A stretch of DNA of 64,000 bases from Acidovorax sp. RAC01 (GTDB lineage: Bacteria; Pseudomonadota; Gammaproteobacteria; Burkholderiales; Burkholderiaceae_C): contig NZ_CP016447.1 in assembly GCF_001714725.1 (NCBI RefSeq), positions 248,001-312,000 on the forward strand, in the 5' to 3' direction. A program made the translations under genes and the position numbers. Below, one piece after another: positions 18,758-28,172 of this stretch (the first letter of the stretch is position 1; every line of letters starts with the position of its first letter). The notes below the pieces were generated by a model. The model saw nothing but the letters and a program-made list of their open reading frames with translations. It did not search any database and had not been told where the DNA came from.

Positions 18758-18890
18758 GGTGAAAACTCCAGGGAGGTAAAAAAAACAGGGGATGCAACGC
18801 TGCACCAGCGCCTGTTACCAGCAGCCCGTGCCTTGCAAAACAGCCTCGGATTGTACTGCTGAACAAAGTAGAGGGTCAATTTGTCTTATG

Positions 18891-18902
18891 TCTTATATAA
18901 GA
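18891..18902. promoter_or_regulatory. Palindrome TCTTATATAAGA in the mdh-gntR intergenic region
   Basis: A perfect 12-bp palindrome, preceded by another TCTTAT half-site, lies 98 bp before the GntR start and 134 bp before mdh. Its position and AT-rich symmetry suit autoregulation by the GntR protein and possibly control of mdh. Binding is inferred, not shown. Confidence 0.5.
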
Positions 18903-18999
18903 TATGATTCGACCTGCCTGATGCAGCCTGCACCGCCGCTTCGCGGGCGGCAAATCTCCCCCACAGAGACTGGCCCAGCAACCACCCTCACCCACGCAC

Positions 19000-19779
19000 A
19001 TGTCATCCCAGCCCCTTGCCGCTGACACCGCCGCCCCGATGCAGGGCGCGGCCACGCCAGCGTTCAGCCCGCTGTACCAGCAGATCAAGGGCCTGATCCT
19101 GCAAAGCCTGCAGCAGGGCGAGTGGAAGCCGGGCGAAGCCATTCCCAGCGAGATGGACCTTGCCGCGCGCTTTCGCGTGAGCCAGGGAACCGTGCGCAAG
19201 GCCATCGACGAGCTGGCCGCCGAAAACCTGGTGATGCGCCGCCAGGGCAAGGGCACCTTTGTGGCCACGCATGCCGAGCAGCACGTGCAATACCGGTTCT
19301 TGAAGTTGCAGCCCGATTCGGGCGACGCCCGGGTGGAAGGCCCTGCCCAGCGTCGCGTCATCGACTGCCGGCGCGTGCGCGCCAGCGCAGACGTGGCCCG
19401 CGCGCTGGCCCTGCGCACCGGCGATGCCGTGATGCAGGCGCGCCGCATCCTGTCGTTTGCAGGCGTGCCTACCATTTTGGAAGATATCTGGCTGCCGGGC
19501 CAGGCGTTCAAGGGGCTCACGGCAAACCAGCTGGCCGACTACCAGGGGCCTACCTACGCGATGTTCGAGCTGGACTTTGGCGTGCGCATGGTGCGTGCCG
19601 AGGAAAAAATCCGCGCCGTGCTGCCCGATGAAGAGCAGGCGCAGCTGCTGTCGATCACCCCGGTGACGCCCCTGCTCAGCGTCGAACGGATCGCCTACAC
19701 CTACAACGACGTTCCCATGGAGTTACGGCGCGGGCTTTACCTCACCGATACCCACCATTACCGTAATGAATTGAGCTGA
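19000..19779 (+). CDS. GntR-family regulator, HutC/UTRA subfamily
   Basis: The 259-residue protein has an N-terminal winged helix (about 22-92) with SPLYQQIKGLILQSL and the recognition segment SEMDLAARFRVSQGTVRKAIDELAAENLVMRRQGKGTFV, then a UTRA effector-binding domain (about 110-250). UTRA regulators respond to small metabolites such as organic acids or amino-acid derivatives. It lies directly upstream of sdhCDAB-gltA in the same orientation and divergent from mdh, so a role in TCA-cycle control is likely. The effector is unknown. Confidence 0.88.
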   Translation: MSSQPLAADTAAPMQGAATPAFSPLYQQIKGLILQSLQQGEWKPGEAIPSEMDLAARFRVSQGTVRKAIDELAAENLVMRRQGKGTFVATHAEQHVQYRFLKLQPDSGDARVEGPAQRRVIDCRRVRASADVARALALRTGDAVMQARRILSFAGVPTILEDIWLPGQAFKGLTANQLADYQGPTYAMFELDFGVRMVRAEEKIRAVLPDEEQAQLLSITPVTPLLSVERIAYTYNDVPMELRRGLYLTDTHHYRNELS

Positions 19780-19913
19780 CATGAGGCTGGCACCCGACCT
19801 CTAAGGTCGAAAATTTCGCCAGATCAAAGACCTTCATTGTTGCGTTGCAATAGAATTTTGTGTTGTTTGCATAGACCGATTACAGAACAGTTACATCCAC
19901 GAAAGCACAAGAC

Positions 19914-20348
19914 ATGACAGAGCTAGCCAAAAAACGGCCTGAATTCCGGAACATCAATGCCTTCAAGGACCTGACCACCTACCGCCTGCCGCCCGCGGGC
20001 TGGGTGTCCATCCTGCACCGCGTGAGCGGTGTGATCATGTTCCTGCTCCTTCCCTTCATCTTGTGGATGTTCGACACATCCGTGTCGTCCGAGATTTCGT
20101 TTGCGAAATTCAAGGCTGTCTTCAATGTCGGCGTGGGCTTTGTACCCGGCTGGTTCTTCAAGCTGGTGGCGCTGGCGCTGATGTGGGCTTACCTGCACCA
20201 CTTCATCGCGGGCCTGCGCCACCTGTGGATGGACGTGAGCCACGACGCCGTGAGCAAGGAATTCGGCAAGTCTTCGGCCCTCTTCACCCTGGTGCTGAGC
20301 ATTGCGCTCACGCTGGTGCTGGGCGCCAAGCTGTTCGGCCTGTATTGA
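19914..20348 (+). CDS. sdhC: Succinate dehydrogenase cytochrome b556 subunit
   Basis: SdhC is one of the two membrane anchors that bind heme b and ubiquinone in complex II. The 144-residue product has three membrane helices and the family motif RLPPAGWVSILHRVSGVIMF, whose Ser and His/Arg contribute to the quinone site, and the heme-ligand region YLHHFIAGLRHLWMD. It begins the sdhCDAB-sdhE-gltA operon, 134 bp after the gntR stop. Confidence 0.93.
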   Translation: MTELAKKRPEFRNINAFKDLTTYRLPPAGWVSILHRVSGVIMFLLLPFILWMFDTSVSSEISFAKFKAVFNVGVGFVPGWFFKLVALALMWAYLHHFIAGLRHLWMDVSHDAVSKEFGKSSALFTLVLSIALTLVLGAKLFGLY

Positions 20349-20414
20349 AGGCTTACCCGGCCTGGTGCGCCCTGCGCGCACCCCGCTGACGCAAATATTC
20401 AAAGGAAAAAACAC

Positions 20415-20780
20415 ATGTCCGTCAATTACGGCTCCAAGCGCATCGTTGTCGGTGCCCACTATGGTCTGCGCGACTGGCTGAGCCAGCGCGTCACCGCGGC
20501 ACTCATGGCCGTGTTCACCGTGCTCGTGCTGGCGCAGCTGCTGCTGGTCAAGGGCCCCATCGGCTACGACGCCTGGGCAGGCATCTTCTCCAGCCAGTGG
20601 ATGAAAGTGATCACGTTCTCGGTGATCGTGTCCCTGGCATGGCACGTCTGGGTTGGCGTGCGCGACATCTTCATGGATTACATCAAGCCCGTGGGCGTGC
20701 GCCTGGCGCTGCAGGTGTTCACCATCGTCTGGCTCGTTGCCTGCGCCGGCTGGGGCATCCAGGTTCTGTGGCGTCTTTGA
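20415..20780 (+). CDS. sdhD: Succinate dehydrogenase membrane anchor subunit
   Basis: SdhD is the second membrane anchor of complex II. The 121-residue protein has three helices; the N-terminal part (YGLRDWLSQRVTAALMAVFT) and the heme-ligand histidine in SLAWHVWVGVRDIFMDYIKP match the family. AAAGGAAAA precedes the ATG. It is 66 bp after sdhC and 25 bp before sdhA. Confidence 0.93.
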   Translation: MSVNYGSKRIVVGAHYGLRDWLSQRVTAALMAVFTVLVLAQLLLVKGPIGYDAWAGIFSSQWMKVITFSVIVSLAWHVWVGVRDIFMDYIKPVGVRLALQVFTIVWLVACAGWGIQVLWRL

Positions 20781-20805
20781 ATCCCGCGACTGAAGGCATA
20801 AAACA

Positions 20806-22614
20806 ATGAGCTACACCAACGCAAACATCACCAAGCGCAAGTTCGACGTCATCATCGTCGGCGCCGGCGGTTCCGGCATGCGCGCCTCGCTTCAGCTGGC
20901 ACGCGCCGGCCTGAACGTCGCAGTGCTCTCCAAAGTGTTCCCCACCCGCTCGCACACCGTGGCGGCGCAGGGCGGCATCGGCGCCTCGCTGGGCAACATG
21001 TCCGAGGACAACTGGCACTACCACTTCTACGACACCATCAAGGGCTCCGACTGGCTCGGCGACCAGGATGCGATCGAGTTCATGTGCCGCGAAGCGCCCA
21101 AGGTCGTGTATGACCTGGAGCACATGGGCATGCCGTTTGACCGCAACACCGACGGCACCATCTACCAGCGCCCCTTTGGCGGCCACACTGCCAACTACGG
21201 CGAAAAGCCCGTGCAGCGCGCCTGCGCCGCGGCCGACCGCACCGGTCACGCCATGCTGCACACGCTGTACCAGCAAAACGTCAAGGCCCGCACCAACTTC
21301 TTTGTCGAGTGGATGGCCCTGGACCTGATCCGCGACGCCGATGGCGACGTGGTGGGCGTGACGGCGCTGGAAATGGAAACCGGCGATCTGCACATCCTGG
21401 AAGCCAAGACCACGCTGCTGGCCACCGGTGGTGCAGGCCGCATCTTTGCTGCATCGACCAACGCCTTTATCAACACCGGTGACGGTCTGGGCATGGCTGC
21501 ACGCGCCGGCATTCCGCTGGAAGACATGGAGTTCTGGCAGTTCCACCCCACCGGCGTGGCCGGCGCGGGCGTGCTGCTGACCGAAGGCTGCCGTGGCGAA
21601 GGTGCCATTTTGCTCAACAGCAATGGTGAACGCTTCATGGAGCGCTATGCGCCCACGCTGAAGGACCTGGCGCCGCGCGACTTCGTGTCCCGCTCGATGG
21701 ACCAGGAAATCAAGGAAGGCCGTGGCTGTGGTCCCAACAAGGACTACGTGCTGCTCAAGCTGGACCACCTGGGCGCAGAAACCATCCACAAGCGCCTGCC
21801 CTCGGTGTACGAAATCGGCGTCAACTTCGCCAACGTGGACATCACCAAGGAGCCGATCCCTGTGGTGCCCACCATCCACTACCAGATGGGTGGCATCCCC
21901 ACCAACATCAACGGCCAGGTCGTGGTGCAGCAAGGCGGCAACGACAACTTGGTGGTCAACGGCCTGTACGCGGTGGGCGAATGCTCTTGCGTATCGGTGC
22001 ACGGCGCTAACCGCCTGGGCACCAACTCGCTGCTGGACCTGCTGGTGTTCGGCCGCGCAGCCGGCAATCACATCGTCGAGTTCAACGACAAGAACAAGAA
22101 CCACAAGCCCCTGCCTAAGGACGCAGCCGACCGCACCCTGGAGCGCCTCAACCGCCTGCAGGGCGCCAGCAGCGGCGAATATGCCCAGGACGTGGCCAAC
22201 GACATCCGTGCCAGCATGCAGTTGCACGCCGGTGTGTTCCGCACGCAGGCCAGCATGGACGAAGGCGTCCAGAAGATCGCCGAGCTGCGCAACCGCGTGA
22301 ACAGCGTGGGCTTGAAGGACCACTCCAAGGTGTTCAACACGGCCCGCATCGAAGCGCTGGAAGTCGAGAACCTGATCGAAGCTGCGCAAGCCACCATGGT
22401 GTCTGCTGCTGCCCGCAAGGAATGCCGTGGTGCCCACACCGTGAGCGACTACGAGCGCCCCGCAGACGACCCGGTGGCACCACTGGGCCGCGACGATGCC
22501 AACTGGATGAAGCACACCCTGTGGCACAGCGAGAGCAACAGCCTGACCTACAAGCCCGTCAAACTCAAACCCCTGACCGTGGACTCAGTTCCGCCCAAGG
22601 TTCGCACGTTCTAA
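20806..22614 (+). CDS. sdhA: Succinate dehydrogenase flavoprotein subunit
   Basis: SdhA oxidises succinate to fumarate using covalently bound FAD. The 602-residue product shows the FAD-binding GAGGSGMRASL motif, the flavinylated histidine in SHTVAAQGG (His50), and the active-site stretch FWQFHPTGVAGAGVLLTEGCRGEG. The C-terminal helical domain is complete. Length and motifs are standard for proteobacterial SdhA. Confidence 0.97.
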   Translation: MSYTNANITKRKFDVIIVGAGGSGMRASLQLARAGLNVAVLSKVFPTRSHTVAAQGGIGASLGNMSEDNWHYHFYDTIKGSDWLGDQDAIEFMCREAPKVVYDLEHMGMPFDRNTDGTIYQRPFGGHTANYGEKPVQRACAAADRTGHAMLHTLYQQNVKARTNFFVEWMALDLIRDADGDVVGVTALEMETGDLHILEAKTTLLATGGAGRIFAASTNAFINTGDGLGMAARAGIPLEDMEFWQFHPTGVAGAGVLLTEGCRGEGAILLNSNGERFMERYAPTLKDLAPRDFVSRSMDQEIKEGRGCGPNKDYVLLKLDHLGAETIHKRLPSVYEIGVNFANVDITKEPIPVVPTIHYQMGGIPTNINGQVVVQQGGNDNLVVNGLYAVGECSCVSVHGANRLGTNSLLDLLVFGRAAGNHIVEFNDKNKNHKPLPKDAADRTLERLNRLQGASSGEYAQDVANDIRASMQLHAGVFRTQASMDEGVQKIAELRNRVNSVGLKDHSKVFNTARIEALEVENLIEAAQATMVSAAARKECRGAHTVSDYERPADDPVAPLGRDDANWMKHTLWHSESNSLTYKPVKLKPLTVDSVPPKVRTF

Positions 22615-22635
22615 ACGGATACAGGAGCACCCACC

Positions 22636-23340
22636 ATGGCAAAACGCACCTTCCAAATCTACCGCTACGATCCTGACAAGGACGCCAAGCCCTACATGCA
22701 GACTGTCGAAGTCGAACTCGACGGCAGCGAACGCATGTTGCTGGACGCCCTGATGAAGCTCAAGGCGCAAGACCCCACCCTGTCGTTCCGTCGCTCCTGC
22801 CGCGAAGGTGTTTGTGGCTCGGACGCGATGAACATCAACGGCAAGAACGGCCTGGCCTGCCTGACCAACATGAACACGCTGCCCGGCACCGTGGTCTTGA
22901 AGCCCCTGCCCGGCCTGCCAGTCATCCGCGACCTGATCGTGGACATGACGCAGTTCTTCAAGCAGTACAACTCGATCAAGCCGTACCTGGTGAACGACAA
23001 CGTGCCGCCCGAGACGGAGCGCCTGCAGTCGCCAGAAGAGCGCGAAGAGCTCAACGGCCTGTACGAGTGCATCCTGTGCGCGAGCTGCTCCACCAGCTGC
23101 CCCAGCTTCTGGTGGAACCCCGACAAGTTCGTGGGCCCCGCCGGCCTGCTGCAGGCGTACCGCTTCATCGCCGACAGCCGCGACGAAGCCACGGCGCAGC
23201 GCCTGGATAACCTCGAAGACCCGTACCGCCTGTTCCGCTGCCACACCATCATGAACTGCGTGGACGTGTGCCCCAAGGGCCTGAACCCCACCAAGGCCAT
23301 CGGCAAGATCAAGGAATTGATGGTGCGCCGCGCCATCTGA
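22636..23340 (+). CDS. sdhB: Succinate dehydrogenase iron-sulfur subunit
   Basis: SdhB carries electrons from FAD to ubiquinone through three Fe-S clusters. The 234-residue product contains the [2Fe-2S] motif [21 protein letters not shown], the [4Fe-4S] motif [12 protein letters not shown], and the [3Fe-4S] region [17 protein letters not shown]. It follows sdhA by 21 bp with a GGAG site, and sdhE begins 4 bp after its stop. Confidence 0.97.
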   Translation: MAKRTFQIYRYDPDKDAKPYMQTVEVELDGSERMLLDALMKLKAQDPTLSFRRSCREGVCGSDAMNINGKNGLACLTNMNTLPGTVVLKPLPGLPVIRDLIVDMTQFFKQYNSIKPYLVNDNVPPETERLQSPEEREELNGLYECILCASCSTSCPSFWWNPDKFVGPAGLLQAYRFIADSRDEATAQRLDNLEDPYRLFRCHTIMNCVDVCPKGLNPTKAIGKIKELMVRRAI

Positions 23341-23344
23341 CCCG

Positions 23345-23680
23345 ATGCTTCCTACAGCCATGGGTGAAACCGCCAACTCCGTGCCGCCGGCAGCGTCCCC
23401 GCTGCTGACCGAGCGCGAGCTGAGCAAGCTGCACTGGCGTTGCCGGCGCGGCCTGCTCGAAAACGACCTGTTCATCGAACAGTTCTTCGCCCGTTTCGAG
23501 CCCGAGCTGAACCAGCGACACGCTTACGGCCTTGCGGTCCTGATGGACCTGGCGGACAACGACCTTCTGGACCTGCTGCTGCGGCGGCGGGAGCCCCAGG
23601 AGGCGCTGGACACGCCCGAGGTGCATGAAGTGCTGGGCATGCTGCGGCAAAGCGGTGGCACCCCTGTGCTGCAGGCCTGA
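23345..23680 (+). CDS. sdhE: FAD assembly factor SdhE
   Basis: SdhE (YgfY family) promotes covalent flavinylation of SdhA. The 111-residue protein has the defining segment LHWRCRRGLLENDLFIEQFF, which contains the RGxxE motif needed for FAD attachment. A non-conserved N-terminal tail of about 25 residues precedes it. The ATG lies 4 bp after the sdhB stop, consistent with co-translation with its target complex. Confidence 0.93.
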   Translation: MLPTAMGETANSVPPAASPLLTERELSKLHWRCRRGLLENDLFIEQFFARFEPELNQRHAYGLAVLMDLADNDLLDLLLRRREPQEALDTPEVHEVLGMLRQSGGTPVLQA

Positions 23681-23737
23681 CGGCCCTTCAGCCCCACCAG
23701 ACCGGATGATCATCGGCAAAACCAAAGGAAACTAACA

Positions 23738-25048
23738 ATGAAGCTAGCTGACAACAAAGCCACCCTGTCCTTCAGCAACGGCAGCCCCAGCGTGGACCTG
23801 CCGGTCTACCAGGGCAGCATCGGCCCGGACGTCATCGACATCCGCAAGCTGTACGCGCAGACGGGCATGTTCACCTATGACCCCGGCTTCCTGTCGACAG
23901 CGGCCACCCAGTCGGCCATCACGTACATCGATGGCGACAAGGGCGAACTGCTGTACCGCGGCTACCCCATCGAGCAGCTGGCCACCAACTGCGACTACCT
24001 CGACACCTGCTTCCTGCTGCTCAATGGCGAACTGCCCAACGAGACGCAACGCACCGACTTCCACAAGCTCGTGACCAACCACACCATGGTCAACGAGCAG
24101 ATGCAGTTCTTCCTGCGCGGCTTCCGCCGTGACGCTCACCCCATGGCCGTGCTGACCGGCCTGGTGGGCGCGCTGTCGGCCTTCTATCACGACAGCACGG
24201 ACATCAACAACCCGCAGCACCGCGAGATCGCCGCCATCCGCCTGATCGCCAAGATGCCGACGCTGGTCGCCATGGCGTACAAGTACGGCGTGGGCCAGCC
24301 CTACATGTACCCGCAGAACCACCTGAGCTACTCGGGCAACTTCCTGCGCATGATGTTCGGCACGCCCTGCGAAGAGTACAAGGTCAACCCCGTGCTCGAA
24401 CGCGCGCTGGACCGCATCTTCATCCTGCACGCAGACCACGAGCAAAACGCATCGACGTCGACCGTACGCCTGTGCGGCTCGTCGGGCACGAACCCGTTTG
24501 CAGCCATTGCCGCTGGCGTGGCCTGTCTGTGGGGCCCCGCACACGGCGGCGCCAACGAAGCAGCCCTGAACATGCTGCACGACATCCAGGCCCAGGGCGG
24601 CGTGGAAAAGATCGGCGAGTTCATCAAGCAGGTCAAGGACAAGAACTCCGGCGTCAAGCTGATGGGCTTTGGCCACCGCGTGTACAAGAACTACGACCCC
24701 CGCGCCAAGCTCATGCAAGAGACCTGCAACGAAGTGCTGGCCGAGCTGGGCCTGGAAAACGACCCGCTGTTCAAGCTGGCCAAGGAACTGGAAAAGATCG
24801 CCCTGGAAGACGACTACTTCGTGCAGCGCAAGCTCTACCCGAACGTGGACTTCTACTCCGGCATCGTGCAGCGCGCCATCGGCATTCCTGTGAACCTGTT
24901 CACCGGCATTTTTGCCCTGGCCCGTACCGTCGGCTGGATCGCCCAGCTCAACGAAATGATCGGCGACCCCGAATACAAGATCGGCCGCCCACGCCAGCTG
25001 TTCACCGGCTCCGTGCGCCGCGACGTGCCACCACTGGCCAACCGCTGA
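23738..25048 (+). CDS. gltA: Citrate synthase (type II)
   Basis: GltA condenses oxaloacetate with acetyl-CoA. The 436-residue protein is of the hexameric NADH-sensitive gram-negative type, with active-site histidines in [17 protein letters not shown] and [15 protein letters not shown] and the aspartate region near DFYSGIV. An AAAGGAAA site precedes the ATG. It ends the sdh operon and is followed by a strong terminator. Confidence 0.97.
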   Translation: MKLADNKATLSFSNGSPSVDLPVYQGSIGPDVIDIRKLYAQTGMFTYDPGFLSTAATQSAITYIDGDKGELLYRGYPIEQLATNCDYLDTCFLLLNGELPNETQRTDFHKLVTNHTMVNEQMQFFLRGFRRDAHPMAVLTGLVGALSAFYHDSTDINNPQHREIAAIRLIAKMPTLVAMAYKYGVGQPYMYPQNHLSYSGNFLRMMFGTPCEEYKVNPVLERALDRIFILHADHEQNASTSTVRLCGSSGTNPFAAIAAGVACLWGPAHGGANEAALNMLHDIQAQGGVEKIGEFIKQVKDKNSGVKLMGFGHRVYKNYDPRAKLMQETCNEVLAELGLENDPLFKLAKELEKIALEDDYFVQRKLYPNVDFYSGIVQRAIGIPVNLFTGIFALARTVGWIAQLNEMIGDPEYKIGRPRQLFTGSVRRDVPPLANR

Positions 25049-25085
25049 TCGGTGCGGCGCACTGCGCCGTCCGTCCGCAAACATC

Positions 25086-25116
25086 AAGCCCGCAGGCAGC
25101 GCCTGCGGGCTTTTTT
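25086..25116 (+). terminator. Intrinsic terminator of the sdh-gltA operon
   Basis: A perfect 12-bp stem (25086-25097 with 25101-25112, 3-nt loop) ends in six T residues, 38 bp after the gltA stop. Confidence 0.9.
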
Positions 25117-25219
25117 CATGGCCGTTTGGCAACGTGCTTGGACGTGCAGACCAATACTCCCCCTGAGTAATTGGCTTTTTCAAGCCCCTTGGGCAGGCGG
25201 AATAAGCACCTATCTTTTA

Positions 25220-25234
25220 TACTGCCTCCCAGTA
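25220..25234 (+). promoter_or_regulatory. FrmR operator candidate
   Basis: TACTGCCTCCCAGTA has 5-bp inverted arms around a C-rich core, the layout of operators bound by the CsoR/RcnR/FrmR family (RcnR uses TACT-G-tract-AGTA). It lies 35 bp before frmR and overlaps a TATACT that could be a -10 element. A second TACTGG half-site follows at 25244. Confidence 0.65.
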
Positions 25235-25268
25235 CTTCTGATTTACTGGTAACCGTCGACGCCCGCCC

Positions 25269-25535
25269 ATGCCCCACACCGCCGAAGACAAGCAACGTGC
25301 CATCACACGGCTGCGCCGCATCAAAGGCCAGGCCGAGGCGCTGGAGCGTGCCGTGGAGGCTGGCAGCGACTGCGCCCCGATCCTGCAGCAGCTGGCGGCC
25401 ATGCGTGGCGCCGTGCACGGGCTGATGGCCGACCTGCTGGACAGCCATGTGCGCGAGACGCTGGCCGAAAAGCCGGCGCCCTCGCAGGCAGCGGTCGAGG
25501 AAACCCTGGCGCTGCTGCGCTCGTACCTGAAATGA
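25269..25535 (+). CDS. frmR: Formaldehyde-responsive repressor FrmR
   Basis: FrmR is a small all-helical tetrameric repressor released from DNA when formaldehyde crosslinks its conserved cysteine to the N-terminal proline. The 88-residue product starts MPHTAEDKQRAITRLRRIKG, retains Pro2 and the single cysteine in SDCAPILQQLAAMRG, and ends LALLRSYLK as E. coli FrmR does. It heads the frmR-frmA-fghA cluster and a matching operator lies just upstream. Confidence 0.92.
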   Translation: MPHTAEDKQRAITRLRRIKGQAEALERAVEAGSDCAPILQQLAAMRGAVHGLMADLLDSHVRETLAEKPAPSQAAVEETLALLRSYLK

Positions 25536-26819
<1,284 letters not shown>

Positions 26820-27033
26820 GGCGGAGCGGAAAGCGCCCGGTGTCGCCGCATGTGAAGCAGGCGCTCCTGGGCGCACATGCCTCGTCCCCGCGTCTCTCGG
26901 CACATCACCCAGCACAGCACCCGGCACCCGGCAGCCGCCACCAGAAACCGGTGGCGATGCCGTTGCAGCCCCGCACCTTGCCCGCAAGCCCTGCCCTGCA
27001 ATGGGCTCGGGGCGAGCCGGGTCACCCCAAACG

Positions 27034-27101
27034 CCAAAATACAGGCAAAACGGCCGCTATCGCTTGTATTTATTGACTTTATAGCTATTACATTCATAGC
27101 A
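27034..27101 (+). repeat. Copy of the dispersed AT-rich repeat (copy 3)
   Basis: The copy starts with CCAAAATACAGGCAAAACGG and ends with ATAGCTATTACATTCATAGCA, just 5 bp before the fghA ATG. It therefore supplies the 5' untranslated region of fghA, leaving it without a clear Shine-Dalgarno sequence. Confidence 0.55.
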
Positions 27102-27106
27102 CCAAC

Positions 27107-27958
27107 ATGACCACACCTCTGGACCTGCAAAGCAGCCACGCCTGCTTTGGCGGCGAGCAGCGCTTTTACCGGCACGACGCCACGACCATCGGCCTGCCGA
27201 TGAAGTTCTCGGTCTTTCTGCCGCCGCAGGCCAGCCAGGGCCCGGTGCCAGCGATGCTCTATCTGGCGGGCCTCACCTGCACCGAAGAGACCTTCATGGT
27301 CAAGGCTGGCGCGCAGCGCAAGGCGGCCGAACTGGGGCTGGCCTTGATTGCACCCGACACCAGCCCGCGCGGCGCAGGGGTACCTGGCGAGGCCGACAGC
27401 TGGGACTTTGGCGTGGGCGCAGGTTTTTACCTGGATGCCAAGGTGGCGCCCTGGGCCCGCCACTGGCGCATGGAAAGCTACCTGCTCGGCGAGCTGCTGC
27501 CCGCCATCACGTCAGCGCTTCCGGTCGACGCGGAGCGCCTGGGCATCTGCGGCCACTCGATGGGCGGGCATGGCGCGCTCACGCTCGCATTGCGCCACCC
27601 CGGGCGGTTCAAGGCGGTATCGGCCCTGGCGCCCATCTGCGCGCCCACGCAGTGTCCCTGGGGCGAGAAGGCGTTTTCGGGCTACCTGGGGCCCGACCGT
27701 GCCAGCTGGGCGGCGCACGATGCAACGGCGCTGATGCAGGCCCAGCCCGCCGCCCCGTACCCGCAGGGCATCCTGGTCGACCAGGGGCTGGCCGACAAGT
27801 TTCTGGCCGAACAGCTGCACCCGCACCTGCTCGAAGCCGCCTGCACAGGCGTTGGCCAGCCGCTTGCGCTGCGCAGGCATGCGGGTTACGACCACGGCTA
27901 CTACTTTGTGCAGACCTTCATCGGCGACCACCTGGAACACCACGCCGGCCGGCTGTGA
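27107..27958 (+). CDS. fghA: S-formylglutathione hydrolase
   Basis: This esterase-D type alpha/beta hydrolase splits S-formylglutathione into formate and glutathione, completing formaldehyde detoxification after FrmA. The 283-residue product carries the nucleophile elbow GHSMGGHGAL, the acid residue in LVDQGLADKFL and the histidine in GYDHGYYFVQTFIGDHLEHH. It lies 287 bp after frmA, with one of the dispersed repeats filling the end of that gap. Confidence 0.95.
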   Translation: MTTPLDLQSSHACFGGEQRFYRHDATTIGLPMKFSVFLPPQASQGPVPAMLYLAGLTCTEETFMVKAGAQRKAAELGLALIAPDTSPRGAGVPGEADSWDFGVGAGFYLDAKVAPWARHWRMESYLLGELLPAITSALPVDAERLGICGHSMGGHGALTLALRHPGRFKAVSALAPICAPTQCPWGEKAFSGYLGPDRASWAAHDATALMQAQPAAPYPQGILVDQGLADKFLAEQLHPHLLEAACTGVGQPLALRRHAGYDHGYYFVQTFIGDHLEHHAGRL

Positions 27959-27973
27959 CGGGTGGGCCGCCGG

Positions 27974-27998
27974 CCTGCGGTGCGCGGCGCACCGCAGG
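27974..27998 (+). other. Strong GC-rich hairpin after fghA
   Basis: An 11-bp perfect stem (27974-27984 with 27988-27998, loop CGG) lies 15 bp past the fghA stop. It lacks a T-run, so it may stop transcription only weakly or protect the 3' end. Confidence 0.45.
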
Positions 27999-28080
27999 CA
28001 CCGTCCGCACGGCACCCGCAGAGCTTTCCGCACGGACAGGCGCCGCCCAGGCCATGGTTTGGGCAGATCAAATCCGAGCA

Positions 28081-28110
28081 ATGTGATAAATATGCTTTGC
28101 AATATCACAT
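28081..28110. promoter_or_regulatory. Inverted repeat upstream of the signalling module
   Basis: ATGTGATA at 28081-28088 and TATCACAT at 28103-28110 form an 8-bp perfect inverted repeat with a 14-bp AT-rich spacer. The TGTGA/TCACA halves look CRP-like, but the spacer is too wide for a single CRP-family dimer (normally 6 bp). It lies 62 bp before the first gene of the module. Confidence 0.5.
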
Positions 28111-28172
28111 TTTGAACTGATAATGTCCCCAGGCTCCACCACTTCCCTGTGGTATGGCCTGCAGAGGACAGC

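Noticed and set aside
28081..28110. A standard CRP-family operator
   Set aside because: The half-sites are right but the spacer is 14 bp rather than 6 bp.
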